Positions 33,470-46,041 of a stretch of 64,000 nt of DNA are shown in pieces. This stretch comes from Cephalotus follicularis (taxonomy: Eukaryota; Streptophyta; Magnoliopsida; Oxalidales; Cephalotaceae), in NCBI GenBank assembly GCA_001972305.1, contig BDDD01000914.1, positions 1 through 64,000 on the forward strand, in the 5' to 3' direction. The position numbers and the translations under genes were made by a program. Numbering within the stretch: position 1 is the stretch's first letter; every line of letters begins with the position of its first letter. Under the pieces are notes generated by a model that was given only the letters and a program-made list of their open reading frames with translations, searched no databases and was not told the DNA's origin.

Positions 33470-35330
33470 GGTGTGTGCTTATTCTATCATGAAGGTGATT
33501 TGTGGATCAAGAATGGAGGTGGGACACAATATATTATTTCGACTTGCAATGTATGTGATGTAAACCATGATTATTGTCCTACATGGAATTGGGCGATATG
33601 GCAAAGGATTCAGGGTATGTAAATGTGTATAAAGTCCTTAATATGAATTTAGACGAAGGGCTATGCTTGTGTATGATGATAGAATTTGTATTAACTGAAT
33701 GATTCTTTTAAAGAAGTGGGACAGGGTAGAAATTTATTTTGAACACACAGAATATGTCTTAGTAATATCGAATGATGGTATAGAAAACAATGAAGATGAA
33801 ACTAAAACAGAATGGGTGGGTAAGGATGATTATGAGAGTGGTGTAGTTAAAGGATTTGATGATATGGAGTGTTGATGATAAGGATAACGATGAGGTAAAT
33901 GTCGCCAAAGAGAATGTAAGGAGATTTAAAGGTTTGGGGACATAAGTGTGGGTGGTAGTGCATATTATGGGTTCAACAAGGGTGATGGTGACAGCTTGGG
34001 TGAGGGTGTCATCAACGGGGATGATAGTGACAGCAGGGGTGATGGTGGTAGTAAGGGTGATGGCGGTAAGCAAGGGTGATAATGGTGGCAGTGAGGATGA
34101 GGCTAGTAAAACAATCCAAATTCTCTGTAATAATTGTACCTACAATTATTGCAGAGGAGTCATTGGATTAAAATCCAATGGCTACAAATGCACTACATTA
34201 TTGATGATTTTTTGTATTATCCTGTATTTGTAGCCATTGGATTTTAATTCAATGGCTTATCTGCAATAATTATAGGTACAATGAGGATAAAAAACAGATA
34301 TCTAGAGTTTAATCCCAAATTAAAAGATCAATTTTTTGAACTTGTGATGATATTTCAAAATGCAAATGAATTTAAAGAGGCGATAAATGAATATTCAATT
34401 GCAAGTAGGAGGAGTTTGGTATTCAAGAGAAGCACTAGTACCAGAGTTAGAGTGGGGTGTGCCCATGGTTGTCCTTGGCATATTTATGCAAGTTTTTATG
34501 AAGAAAAGTTCAATGCTTTATAAGTTAAAACCTTCATACATGAACACCAGCTCAACACAATCTTTAACAACAAGAGAGTTACTGCAGAAGTATTGATCAA
34601 AAAATTTGAGAAGACTCTATTGACACTACTCAAAATAAAACAACTTCAGTTGAAGGTTCTGTCCAAAGACCAATTAAAGGTTGATGTGAGCATGAGCCAA
34701 TGCAGTAGGGCCAAGAAGTTGGTTTTCAAGAAGACACTTAGTAGATTTAAGTCTGAGCATGCATAACTATGGGACTATGTAGAGAAGTTGAGGTAGACAA
34801 ACCATGGAAGCACTGTCAAACTTATGGTTGAGAGAAATCCATGTGACAAACCTATCTTCAAGAGGTTTTATGTATGTTTTGATGCTTGTAACAAGGGTTG
34901 GATTTCTTGTTGTGGACCAATTATTGGGGTGCTTCTTGGAGAGTTTGGCCAAAGGGGAGCTATTAGCTACAAGGCTTTTAAGGAGGTGAAATTCACAAAT
35001 TCATGGAAGTGGTTTGTGAGTGTATTGAAAGATGATCTGGGTACAACAAAATGGATATGAGTTTATGAGTTGACCATTATATCTAACCAGCAGAGAGTTA
35101 GTGCGTTAGTGTTTGCTCTTTTACAATTTGTTACTTTATCTCTATTTGTTTATTTTTTTATGTCGGCGCTTGACTCTAATGTCAATTACTTTTTGTTATC
35201 ATTGGAAGGTCTCGATAATGGATTGTTCGAGTTGTTGTCTCGTTTAGAGTATAAAAATTGTGTTAGATACATCTATCATAATTGACAAAAAAAAACTGGA
35301 AAGGGCCAAGAATTTAATAAGTGGTTTTTA
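33470..35330 (+). pseudogene. Mutator-like (MULE) transposase, decayed
   Basis: An N-terminal MULE-associated segment starts near 33470 (LFYHEGDLWI, then VNHDYCPTWNWAIWQRIQG), then VEIYFEHTEYV at 33727-33760 and a Gly/Asp/Ser-rich linker (33960-34075). The MuDR DNA-binding domain is clear at 34335-34520 (FQNANEFKEAINEY, VRVGCAHGCPWHIYAS). The MULE transposase domain follows at 34820-35060 (KRFYVCFDACNKGW, SWKWFVSVLKDDLG), but the DDE stretch between them is mostly deleted. A likely intron at 35095-35209 (GTTAG...GGAAG) precedes GLDNGLFELLSRLEYKNCVRY. Many stops, and a MITE at 34133-34282. Confidence 0.82.
34133..34282. mobile_element. Small MITE in the MULE pseudogene (about 150 bp)
   Basis: The ends ATTGTACCTACAATTATTGC (from 34133) and the reverse complement of the segment ending at 34282 match for about 60 bases, including GCCATTGGATTTTAAT-type inner parts, around a short AT-rich centre. 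It has no coding capacity. The TSD could not be fixed. Confidence 0.8.
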
Positions 35331-36574
35331 TGGTAAAGCAGCAGTCGTATAAAGGAGCCGCCATAACAGTGAATTACTATTCTAAACACTATTCCAACAA
35401 ACTCTTATAAATAGGAATGTAATGTTAAAAAGAAATTAAAGAATTCATAATAAGAAATCTCTTATTCTCTCTCACTTTCTCTCTCATCTCTTTATAGTAT
35501 AATTTTATTTTATGAGTTAATCCTAAAAGTTTATAACACGTTATCAGCACGAGACTCTATCCAACTGAAATTTGAGGTAATTTGAATTAGTGTTTCAAAT
35601 ATATATATATATATATATATATAAAGTTTCGCGTTTTCATATGAAAACGTATGTCTCTATTATTAATTTAGCATGTTACTTATATATGCTGATTACCATA
35701 TACGTGGTGTGAAACATTATTATGATTTATTGTTCTTGAGGTACCATTTGTCTACTGGAATTGCCCGAGACTTAGTGGGAACCTATATATTTAATATCTA
35801 ACGGTATCACCTTACGATGCATAGGTGAGAACCCGTTTACAGTTTTATATATTTACATTATTTGTTTTATGATCAATTTTAATTATTGTAATTATCTAAC
35901 ATTTGATCTACTTAATAATGTAAGTAAGGATATTATCATATATCTATTTATATTTAATCTTGGAAACGATTATCATCGCTTGAGGTGGTGACTTAGTGGC
36001 AGGAAGCCGCTCGTTCGTCCATGAGGTCAGGCGTTCGAGTCTCGGCAAGCCCCATTATGCTCAAGTGGTCTCATGCCCTGATTATGTCGGGGGAAAGTGA
36101 GCGTGGCCTGTGATTGCACCAATGAGGTCCCAAAATTTTTTTTATCACAGTAAACTTTATTTATTTATTATGTTTAAATGACATTTATTTTTATCTTTTG
36201 ATTCAGTATAAAAATGGCAAACATTGAGAATCGGAAATTCATTGCCCTTGATATCTCTGGAAAGAATTATCTATCTTGGGTACTTGATGTGAAACTGCAT
36301 TTAAGTGCTAAAAAATTAAGGCGAGGCAGTCATAGTAATATGGAATAGAAATTCAAGGGGGAGTATTGTAAAAGCAGCAGCCGTATAAAGCAGCCGCCAT
36401 AACAGTGAATTACTATTCCAAACACTATTCCAACAAACTCCTATAAATAGGAATGTAATGTTAAGAAGAAATTAAGGAATTCATAATAAGAAATCTCTTA
36501 TTCTCTCTCACTTTCTCTCTCATCTTTTTATAGTATAATTTTCTTTTGTGAGTTAATCCTAGAAGTTTATAACA
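35331..36574 (+). mobile_element. Non-autonomous copia element with two short LTRs
   Basis: 5' LTR 35331-35538 and 3' LTR 36367-36574, about 208 bp each and nearly the same (starting TGGTAAAGC or TGTAAAAGC, ending TTTATAACA). A PBS-like CGTTATCAGCACGAGACT follows the 5' LTR, and the PPT AAGGGGGAGTAT precedes the 3' LTR. The interior is only about 830 bp. It encodes the start of a copia gag (MANIENRKFIALDISGKNY from 36214) and then stops at 36346, with all of pol deleted. TTTTA flanks both sides, offset by one base. Confidence 0.88.
35976..36141 (+). mobile_element. tRNA-derived SINE
   Basis: A pol III-like box A (GGTGACTTAGTGGC, about 35987-36000) and a strong box B (GCGTTCGAGTCTC, 36031-36043) are followed by a tRNA-unrelated body and a T-rich tail (36135-36143). 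The short direct repeat TTATCA lies on both sides (35970-35975 and 36142-36147). It sits inside the leader of the short-LTR copia element. Confidence 0.78.
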
Positions 36575-36642
36575 GTTTTAGATTATTGTCAAGTGTAGAA
36601 TTGAGTTTGATTTTGAGAACAAATACATATCCTCCGTTGCCA

Positions 36643-39600
36643 TGACAGGACCCGAATACCCCCACTGAGATGGACATGACAGCCACGTGATAAGCGCTCG
36701 CCCCTCATATGGAGACCTCTTTGTGGTTTCACAAATCATGTTTGAAACTTTTTTAAAACATATAAGTCATAAACATAAATGTTTATTTTTTTCATTAAAA
36801 CGTGAAAATAAAATGAACTTTAGAAATTCTAAGAAAATCAAGCATGTAGGGTTCGTATGTTAAACTATATCATTTATGTAGCATGGAAATAAAAAGCATT
36901 CTATAAAATAGATTTAGTCATCGGTAATCCACAATATAAGTAGTAAACATATATAGGTTGAATTCTGTCTAAACCACGATATCATAGCAAGTAAACTAAG
37001 TAAGGTTCAACCCTTCACGACGATAATTTAAATAAATAAATCTACAAAACAAAAAATATATAAACAAAAATGTAAAAGCTGATGGTGATCGTATGATGCA
37101 TACGTTGGAATTTTTGGTAACATGTTCTCGTTGTTTGACCTGAACTGATAGAGGCTAACTGTTCTACTAAAAGCTGAAATAATTTAAGGGAGAAGGGTCA
37201 GTTATCATGAGTGGTAAGCAAGACAACATAACCATAGGTTTTTCTTTAGGTTGCATATTCTCGATAGTTTAAAGAAAATTTAAACAGTTGAACAAAAATT
37301 GGTAAATTTAAAAACGAGTAAAGCTTCTCTGAAAACTTAAAAGTTCAACATCCATAATCATTTGATAAATCGCAAGTACTTAACAAAATTTATTTATGAA
37401 ATATGAATTCTTATAAAAATTTAATCATATAAATTCGTGCATGAAAATTTACAACCTTTCTTGAACATACTAGTAATTGCAAAAACATAATAATTCTTAT
37501 GAAAAATATATAAACATACATGTGACCTAAACATAGGAGTAAGATGCAAAAACACGAACCTCACAAAAATCGGTAACATGATACCGTCGTATCATGTGCA
37601 AACATAGGCAACATGATCCATCGTATCACATTGCAAAACATAGGCAACGTAGTATTGTTGTACCATGAACACTGTCATGGTCATACACGTGTGGAACAGC
37701 CCCAAAGGCTTGGTTCCAAAGGCCGAAAAGATCCGTCAATACCCCATATCACACATATATAAGTAAAATATGGAAATATGACTTTATTTCTTATGATTAA
37801 ATTTTAATAGAGCTCCATTTTCTAAAAAACATAATAAAATCGTAAGAGATCGTAAGTTCTTCAAAAACTAAACAATAATCAAAATATATAAACATACACG
37901 ATAAAAGTTTCAAGTCTCAAAGTGTCATATTCAAGAGTTTAAAGTTTATGTTAAAGCATAAATCAAATCTTTAAATTAATAAAATCACTACAGTTAGAAG
38001 TCTCACTCACAGATAATATTGAGAAAGCCAGCCAAATTTGGTCATCGATTCCAGGGCTGACCTCGTGTTCATCATCACCAAACAACTATAATGCATTATC
38101 ACATAAACTACACAAAGGCATTAAGCGTCGCCGCTTAACCCTGTTTTTTACTATATGAAATACTTTCAATTCGTTTTCAAAATAACTGCTTGACCGGATC
38201 GATTATTGAGATCACTTGAGCTTTTTAAATTGTTTTCTCCTTGGTTAGGTAAGTCATGATCTTTCGGTAGATCAATTGATTTGTACAACACTATCAATTG
38301 AAATGATTGACCAACAGATTCACTGACCAAGTAGAATTTCTTGACTAACTGAGTTGGGACTACGGTCCACCCATTGACTAGCTCGTCGTATTGCACGATT
38401 ATGTATCGAATGATTATGGAGTTGTGTCGATGACTGATTTGTACTGATTGGATTGATTATTTGACTGGACCATAGGTGCCTTAGCGATATCTAGTCAAGA
38501 AGCTAGGCGTTGGTTGTATAACCACCTATTCCCTCTTGTTAGGTACTCGCCACTTATGGCTTTGATTTGACAGATATTTGATTGATTATTTTTATTAGAG
38601 CTATCTAATGGCCCTAATCAGGATGCAAGATAATTGTTTTTACCATTAGGTCTCCCTAATTAGATCGTCACCAGCCTTCGAGCGACACTGCAATATTGGA
38701 GTCGCCTCCGAGCTGAGCTTCTACCCTCAAGTGGCACTGACCATTGAGTATATGCTGAGATGGCACTTTACAGTCGGGCATACACTTAGACGGTACTGAC
38801 TGTCGGGGATGCACCTAGTCGGCACTTAATCCCATGTTTGCGTACAAGTGGCACTTACTACTGTGTATGTACTCAGTCGGAACTTACCACTGGCAGGAGC
38901 TTAGTTGAACTTACCATTAAGTAGGACTAGTGGGGTTGGTCTAACCCACCCAAGTCCGCTGGACCTGTCTAGCCGTCCTCTCAAAGGACTACCCTTCGGG
39001 GGTTAGATTGCCAATCTATTTGACTTGACTTGATTTGACATGTCCAAGATTTGAGGTTAGCACGCTCCATAGCATTTATTTGATGATGTGAGTATACCCA
39101 TACTCTGTTATTGATTGTCTGTCAGATGATTGATAGGATTGGTATTAATCCCACTCCTATACACTGGTATGGGACAGTTGTATACGATTGGCAGATCACA
39201 ATTGGCATTCATGCATTTTACATGCCATACATCATTACCGTACACTTGATATTTGACACTGTACACTTACACATTATATGATACTGCATACATGTATATA
39301 GCATAATCTGTGTATGGGGATATATCTATTTGGCCTTATGGCTGGCCCTACTTTCGGAATGGGGGATCTATTTTGTTACAGGTAATGCTACAAGGACTAG
39401 TAGACGCGGAGATCACTAGTTCCTCCTTTTCGACGAAGAGTTGAAGATTGTAATGATTTAGCTTTATTGCTTTAACATATATTCAACCTGTATTGTATTT
39501 TTATTAATATCGTACTAGACCTCATGCTTGTAATAATTAAGTATGGATTACTGTTATTACTTATGAAGCTTTAAAAATTACATATATTGTAATAAAGTTT

Positions 39601-39699
39601 TAATTTTATCTGCTTTCTAGTATACTACCTAGGTCTGATTATTGTATATTATTTGCATATGACACCATGTGCCCGGACCTCTGGGGGTGGAGCGTCACA
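36643..39699 (+). mobile_element. Ty3/gypsy LTR (about 3 kb), chromovirus style
   Basis: The right end GGGTGGAGCGTCACA at 39699 is abrupt and lies inside a gypsy RT on the other strand. The region 39360-39450, with AATGCTACAAGGACTAGTAGACG and a GCGGAGATCACTAGTTCC-like stretch, resembles the 3' part of chromovirus LTRs. The left end TGACAGGACCCGAATACC at 36643 fits a TG start, but no matching TSD was found, so that edge is tentative. One palindromic word AAGCGTCGCCGCTTAA lies at about 38126. No ORF of note in either strand. Confidence 0.55.
38690..38935 (+). repeat. Imperfect tandem GGCACTTACC-type repeats in the gypsy LTR
   Basis: Six or seven copies of a 30-40 base unit built on the words GGCACT, GAC or TAC, and a following ATGCAC(T)TAG or GTACTCAG segment. 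Confidence 0.65.
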
Positions 39700-41990
39700 C
39701 TTTACAAGCATGTCATCCACATACGCCTTTATGTTCCTATCAACTTGATCTTGAAAGATTTTCTGTACCAGTCATTGGTAAGCTACTCCAACGTTCTTCA
39801 AACCAAAGGACATCACCCTATAACAATATATGCCTTTATCTGTTATAAAAAAGGTCTTCTCCTCGTTTGGACCATACATCTGTATATGGTATAGCTTGAG
39901 TACGCATCCATGAAATTGAGGAGTTTGTGGCCTGATGTAGCATCTACCAATTGGTCTATCTTGAGAAGAAGATATTGATCCTTAAAAGAAGCTTTTTTAA
40001 GATGCACATTCTTCATTTCCTGTTAGCTTTTTTGACTAGCACTATATTGGCCAACCACTCAGTATATATCGCTTCTTGGATAAAGCATGCTTTTAGGAGT
40101 TTTCCACTTCCTCTGTAATGGTTTGCTTCTTCTCTGGTGCATAGTTCCTTTTCTTTTGTTTGATAGGGGGATGCTCAGGATCTATACTAAGCTTATGTGT
40201 GATCACGTTTGGACTTATCCTCGAAACAATTTATGTAGACCAAGCAAAAACATCTTTATTTTCTTTAAAGAACTGTGTAAGTTCTTGCTTCTCCTCCTCT
40301 TCCAACTTTGAACCTAGCTGAACCACTTTTCCATCATTCTCGTCTCCTACAGGGACCTGCAAGATCTCTTCTGCTGGGTTAGGCCTATCTTGAGCTACCA
40401 CACCTCTCAACTCTACCATGATTGGCAAAACTTCCTTTCCTTGGCTTATCTTTTTAACATTGATGTGGTAACATTTCCTGCGAGAAACTTGGTCTCCTCT
40501 TAGCTCTTTAATTTGCCATTTTATTGGGAACTTCACTGACAAATGACTTGTAGACATGATCGGTTCTATCGCATTCAACCCTGGTCTTTCCATGATAATG
40601 TTGTAAGGGTTGAGAGTGTCCACCAATGTGAAGTCGATATTCACTTTAGTCTATCGAAGGATAGTCCCAACCACCATTGATAAAATTATGGCACCAAGGG
40701 GTTGAACTGTGTCGCCAATGAACCCGATCAGAACGGTCTTCACCATCTTTAAGTGATTCATAAGCATCCTTAATTGTTCAAAAGTATCTTTATATATGAC
40801 ATCTACTAAACTCCCATTATCCACAAGCACTCTTTTGAGTGTGTAGAGATCAATTTCCAATGTCACCACCATTGGATCATCATGTGGCAAAACCACATTC
40901 CCCAAATCATTATTAGAGAAAGTTATTGCTTCCTCTTCCCGACCAACTCTAGTTTTCTTTTGTGGTTGTTGCACTGACATCACTTGTCGTGTAGAAACCT
41001 TTCAGGAGGAACTCCCTCTTGAGATTGTATTAATTACCCTTATGGGTTGCTCCTCTCCTTCTTGGCGAGGCTGTTTCTCTCCACCCTTACTATCTCTATT
41101 TCCATTGTCATTGTTGTTTCTATTCCTATTAATCTTTCCCTTAGTGACACCTCTGTCTACGTATCTCCTCAAATACCCGTTATGAGCTCTTAAATATCAT
41201 TCTTCTATTAGTCATTCATATCATGACCATGGTCCTCATGGAACCGATAGAATTTGTTATGGTTTTTCCTAAACGACAGAGTCTTCAATTTCCCAGGCCA
41301 TCTAATCGACACATTGTTATCTACTCCATTAGAATCTTTGAGTGCCTTTCCCATAAAGGAGTAAACTTTTCAAAATGGCTGGGTGGAAGGGTTCTCTCAC
41401 CTATATCATTCATCTCGTTTAGCTTAAGATGGAGGTCGCCCTTCTCCAAGTCATTTCCAGCTTTTCTCTTCTAACCTTTTCCACAGTCACCTTTATTTAC
41501 TTTCTTGTTTGACCTTTTCAAAGCTTCTTTAGCCTCCTCTGCCACTTCTGCAAATATATACTTTTTAACTCTGCTATGCAGGTCCTCCATGCTAGTTGGC
41601 TGTGTTTTCATGAGTAAGAACATGAATTTGGATCGTTTCAATCCACTCATGATAGCTGCTATGGCAAAGGAAATATCAACGTCTTTGATTTGCAATGATT
41701 CCCTGTTTGCGATGCTCGTTAAATAAGTAGAAGTTTTGTTTTGCTGTCTACTATTGATGAAATTCGCATAGAGTAGTTCACAGATGTGCCTAAAACTCAA
41801 GATTGTTTCGGGGGCTAACTTGTTCTACCACGACTAGGCTACCCTTGTAAAGGTGGCTGGGAAACCATGACAGTGCAACGCATCAGATGCTCGATGTGTC
41901 ATCATGTTTTGCTTATAGACCATGGCATGGTCCATTACATCTGCGCCTATATCATATTTTTCTACCATCGAAGGCTTGTACCCCCAAGGA
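39700..41990 (-). pseudogene. Ty3/gypsy gag-protease-RT remnant (Tat/Athila-like)
   Basis: Minus-strand order is right for gypsy. Gag: VMDHAMVYKQNMMTHRASDALHC and FPATFTRVA at about 41960-41840, then LAPETILSFRHICELLYANFI and the helical HSRVKKYIFAEVAEEA (41800-41520). Protease-like region with LVDNGSLVDVIYKDTFEQL (40830-40770), where the DSG is replaced by DNG. The RT lead-in ends FKENKDVFAW at about 40240. RT fragments WLANIVLVKK (about 40050) and KAYVDDMLVK end at 39700, where the LTR at 36643-39699 begins. Multiple stops, frame changes and deletions. The rest of RT, RNase H and integrase are absent. Confidence 0.78.
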
Positions 41991-43045
41991 TACACTCATG
42001 ATCTCTTATACAAAGGTATCATAGCTCAACAGTTGTAACTCCACCAAATACTCAGTGAAGGAACAAAACTGAGTTTATGGCCATTTTAAGCGTTAAGTAC
42101 ATAGGATGTTCAACTTTAATTTTCATTAAAGTGGCTCTATAAAAAAGAATGTCCCATATTCTAACACTGTAAACAATCATAAACAACCTAGGATTGCTAA
42201 TCAACAGCCCAATCAAACAATACAAACATATATAAAAGGATAGAGTTTATACCGAGCTACCAAACTCCTTCATTTAAGAATCCAGTATGAGACTTCAAGT
42301 TTTAACTCAGGAACAGACAACAGCGGAATAACCAATGTAAATACAAGTCCTATATCACTAATCCTAATCTAAGATTAATACAGGAAATGTAATGCTCAAT
42401 GAAAGCAGTACACCACCTATAGAATCAAGAAGTGGTGTTGTAGACTATGGTATTTTCTTTCTCTATATTGTTCTCTAAGAACAAGAAACCGAAGTTCTCT
42501 CACTCTAGAAAAACGTGTTCAGTGTTTTCAAGTGTCCAGGTTCAACTGCAGACTCAACACACATGTTCTCTCTTTTATGCTATCATGCAACCAGTGTTAT
42601 GATCCATCAATTATGGATCACCATTAAGCCTCCAAATCAGAAAAGTTATGAATGGATTTCATTCCTTGAATGAGAATCCCTTTCCTTTCATTGGCGCCAT
42701 GAATAATGTGTTTTCCATATGAGGAAGACGTGTCCTTTGCATGACAAGCGGCTGTGGATAAGTGAAGAAGACGTATTGCCTTCTAACTGTTGTTACTCGC
42801 CATACAGGTTGTCAAACAACCAATAGGCGTTAATGCTCTATGCAACAGCTAACAGCTAAGACGTGTTAACGTCTCAATGTAGTCAATTATAAAAGAGAGA
42901 TTGTGAGATAAGAGATAAAGTAATAATCCAATTATTATTTAATACCATAATCATATTAGTATATTACGTCAACTAGTCAGTCACGTAACATCACTAATGC
43001 ACCACAATATAACATGTGCCATCACACGTTATTTAACAATATGAT
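41991..43045. mobile_element. Probable left part of a minus-strand copia LTR
   Basis: LTR-like DNA without ORFs: a TATAAAA near 42232, words such as AGGCGTTAATGCTC and GACGTGTTAACGTCTC (about 42833-42875), and an abrupt edge at the solo LTR insertion at 43046. It probably continues at 44885-46031. The left boundary is not defined. Confidence 0.35.
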
Positions 43046-44879
43046 TGTAACGACTAGAATTTTCGTTGAAGTTATTGTTTATGGAAATGTGATTGTTTTA
43101 TGTCTTGTGTGTTATGGAGTATGTTATTTTGTCTTGTATGTTGTTAAGTGTAAAGGAAAGTGTCGACTGTCTACTGAAGCGCCAACAGTTAGCTTAAAGC
43201 GCCGACGGTGCCATGTAAAGCGGCGACGCTTAAGTAGTAAACCAGCGACGCTTGTGCTCCAACCAACGACGCTTTGAAGTAGCAACGTTTTGTCTTGGCA
43301 ACACCTTCAACCGGCGATGCTTCAAATGAAAGCGGCAGCGCTTTGAGAAATCGGCGACGCTATACACGAAAGCGTCGGCGCTTGGGTAGTGAAAAAACGT
43401 CCAAAGATTCAATTTGTCTGTTTGTTTGTTAGTTAAAATTTATTTTGACGGCAGGTGGCAATCTAAGGGAGTTATAACTCCTGAGATATAGCTAAGTGTC
43501 AGCATGTTAAGGAATTAAAGTCCATGTGTCACCAATTCATGAATGTTAGTGCTAGATGTCATCAAATTGAGAGATAGGAATGCTAGGTGTCAAGCTCTAA
43601 ACAAGGAACTTGATGACTCAACCAATGCAAGCTTACACCTCATGCTTCAGGTGTTTTATAAGAGACATAACCTGAGTTTTAGTTAGTTGCTTTTCTTAGA
43701 TTGGCACAAAGAGAAAACAAGGAGAAAACAAATCCAAGTAAGGATTCCCACTTTTTCTAAAGAATTAAATGTTCTTCCCTGTTTTCTTCTGATATTTTAC
43801 AGCAGTTTGTTTTATTCATAACTTTATCGTTTCTTGATAAAAATTCAAATGGTTGAATTTTTTTGGAAACTTTAAGATGTACTTTATAACTGTTATTTTT
43901 TGTATGATTCAAAATTCTGTCAACTTCTTGACGCAAAACTGTGTTTAAAATTACTGCTCAAGTTCTGTTTTCATATGGAACCTGCAACTTTAAAAATTCA
44001 TTGCAGCTTCGTTTCTCAACCAAAAATTATGAACTTGATCATTCTGAATTCTTTGAAATATCTACTTTAACTTCGATGTTTTATTTTTCCTCTATAAATG
44101 AATTTCTATGTGAAATATTATCTTTAATATTTCTGTACAAACCTGTCCAGTGAATGTTTTTGAATTGATTATTCAAAGTGTTATGAAATGGTTAATGAAT
44201 GATGAAATGTTGATAAACTGAGATGAGCAACTCTTGGATTGCGATCCAAAGAGGGATTAATGTTATGAGCAGAGAGTGCTCTCGGGCATGCATGTGATGT
44301 AAGGATAGTAATCGGAGAGTGCACAATGCCCCGGTGAAGCAATGGTTCAATAGGGTTTCTAAAGGCCCCTCAGTAATGTAAAATGTTCTGGTTTTTATGA
44401 AAAGTTGCCAAAAAATGGATTTCAATAATGTTTTATTATGATATTTCTTACTGGGCTATTTGAGCTCACCCTTTCAATGTTTTGTTTCAAAAATTTTCTA
44501 GGGAATTGTTGAACGAATGGTGCCAAGTTTGAGAAGAAGTTTGTAAATTTTCAGGAGTAGTTATGCTATGTAATAACTATTTTTATGATGAAAGACAATT
44601 AATTTTCCGCTGTGTAAAGTTATTATGTTGTGCCATGTATGGAACTTGAATATTAAGATGAATTATTGTAATATATGCTAGTTAAGACAAGTGTATGATA
44701 TTTATTTTGAGGTTGTTTTTAGGATTGAGATATGGATATGTTGAGATTACGAAACCAAATGAAAGATGCAATATAACAAACGAGGTTGTTAAATGGTCAA
44801 CGGTCTCACCCCCATGTAACGCACCGTTTCCTCGTAGCTCGCTATGAGCTAATAGCTGTCTCGGATCGGGGGTGTTACA
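43046..44879 (+). mobile_element. Solo LTR, 1.83 kb (Ty3/gypsy style)
   Basis: Starts TGTAACGACTAG at 43046 and ends CGGGGGTGTTACA at 44879. Flanking ATGAT (43041-43045) and ACGAT (44880-44884) form a TSD with one C/T difference. No coding region, PBS or PPT. A dense GTCGAC-type word array occupies 43160-43390. Confidence 0.78.
43160..43390 (+). repeat. Array of AAAGCGNCGACGCTTT words
   Basis: About eleven words in 230 bases, such as AAAGCGGCGACGCTTAAG, AAACCAGCGACGCTTGTG, GAAAGCGGCAGCGCTTTGAG and GAAAGCGTCGGCGCTTGGG. The half-sites AAAGCG and CGCTTT are the same as in the Sirevirus LTR array, although this LTR is otherwise unrelated. Confidence 0.85.
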
Positions 44880-44884
44880 ACGAT

Positions 44885-46031
44885 ATATGTATCTAATACA
44901 TATACTCGTGAGGCGGGACCCGAAAGTCTAGAATTACATTAGTAACGCTAGTGTATTACTAAGACTCCTTGCTCTTTAGTAAACTTACCATAAATAGTCC
45001 TTGACTACTTTTAAGACCCTGAACCTATGGCTATCATATTCCAGGTGTGTAAATTAATCCCTTGATTTATTTCCACAATTAAGTCTATTTCCGATACATC
45101 TGATACTTTATCCTGACGACAGTTACCGTAAACTATAATCCCTCGTCGTCCTCAGCTCCGATCACGGTCTAGGGTAAGGATATGTGTCAACCCTAGATAT
45201 GCTGGTATCTATAAATCTGTATATATACCATCATGACTATCGATAATCCTTTCCAGAAACCCTAGGTTCCAACTCATCATAACCTGGTCAGGAATTTTAA
45301 AGTCCATAATGAATACAGATACTATCGAGCCAATCACCCTCACATCAGGTGTGACGATCCCATGTCGCGAACTCACTTACATTCACATAAATCCTGCAAG
45401 ACCCAAAAGTTGCATGTTTGCCAATCCCGCGAAAGAATTGGGTAGGGCAGAAATCAAAGTCAGACAATCTCTATACAATGCACAGTAGCCGCTCAGGTCT
45501 AAGGATCAGACAAGTCCACCAAGAACTTGCTAGACTCATAGAGTCTATACACTACTGTCTTAGATGGGAAACTCTACTGATATGTGATCATCTAAATAGA
45601 ATTCCCATGGTGGGTCAAGTTCAGTGTACATGCTCCCAACATGCACCCCGCATTAGCTTTAGGGTTCAACCCAAGTGGCAATGAGATACTCCACCCTTCC
45701 ATTCGCGAGAGCAAGCATAACACGACAAGTCTATCCGGTTGACAAATGCCCTAAGTAAGTGAACCTATGACTTGGAACAGTTTAGTCACAGGGAATAAGG
45801 AAGTTGCTCTCATAGCCCATTGGCTCGACAACCAACCATTTGATGTGACAAGGCACCATATATGTAAACAGTGACATGCTTCAATTATGTGATAAAACAT
45901 ATACGGTTATGCCATTAAATAAATACAATTTGCACAATGTAACATGAATAGAACAAGACTATATATAAAAAGAGCAGAGTATAAGTATATCTAGCCATCT
46001 AGTGGCTTGACGGGTCACAGTCTCTCTAACA
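44885..46031 (-). mobile_element. 3' LTR of a minus-strand copia element (right part)
   Basis: On the minus strand the LTR starts TGTTAGAGAGACTGTGACCC at 46031, directly after the PPT AGTGGGAGAT (46032-46041). Related LTR sequence occurs at 27783-28160. It is interrupted on the left by the solo LTR at 43046-44879. Confidence 0.7.
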
Positions 46032-46041
46032 ATCTCCCACT

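Noticed and set aside
33946..34233. Val/Met-rich 95-codon frame and its antisense frame
   Set aside because: Out-of-frame reading of the Gly/Asp/Ser-rich linker (GGTGATGGT repeats) of the MULE pseudogene.
43160..43390. CRISPR-like reading of the short regularly interspersed palindromes
   Set aside because: Words are degenerate, spacing is irregular, there are no unique equal-length spacers or cas genes, and the context is a plant LTR.
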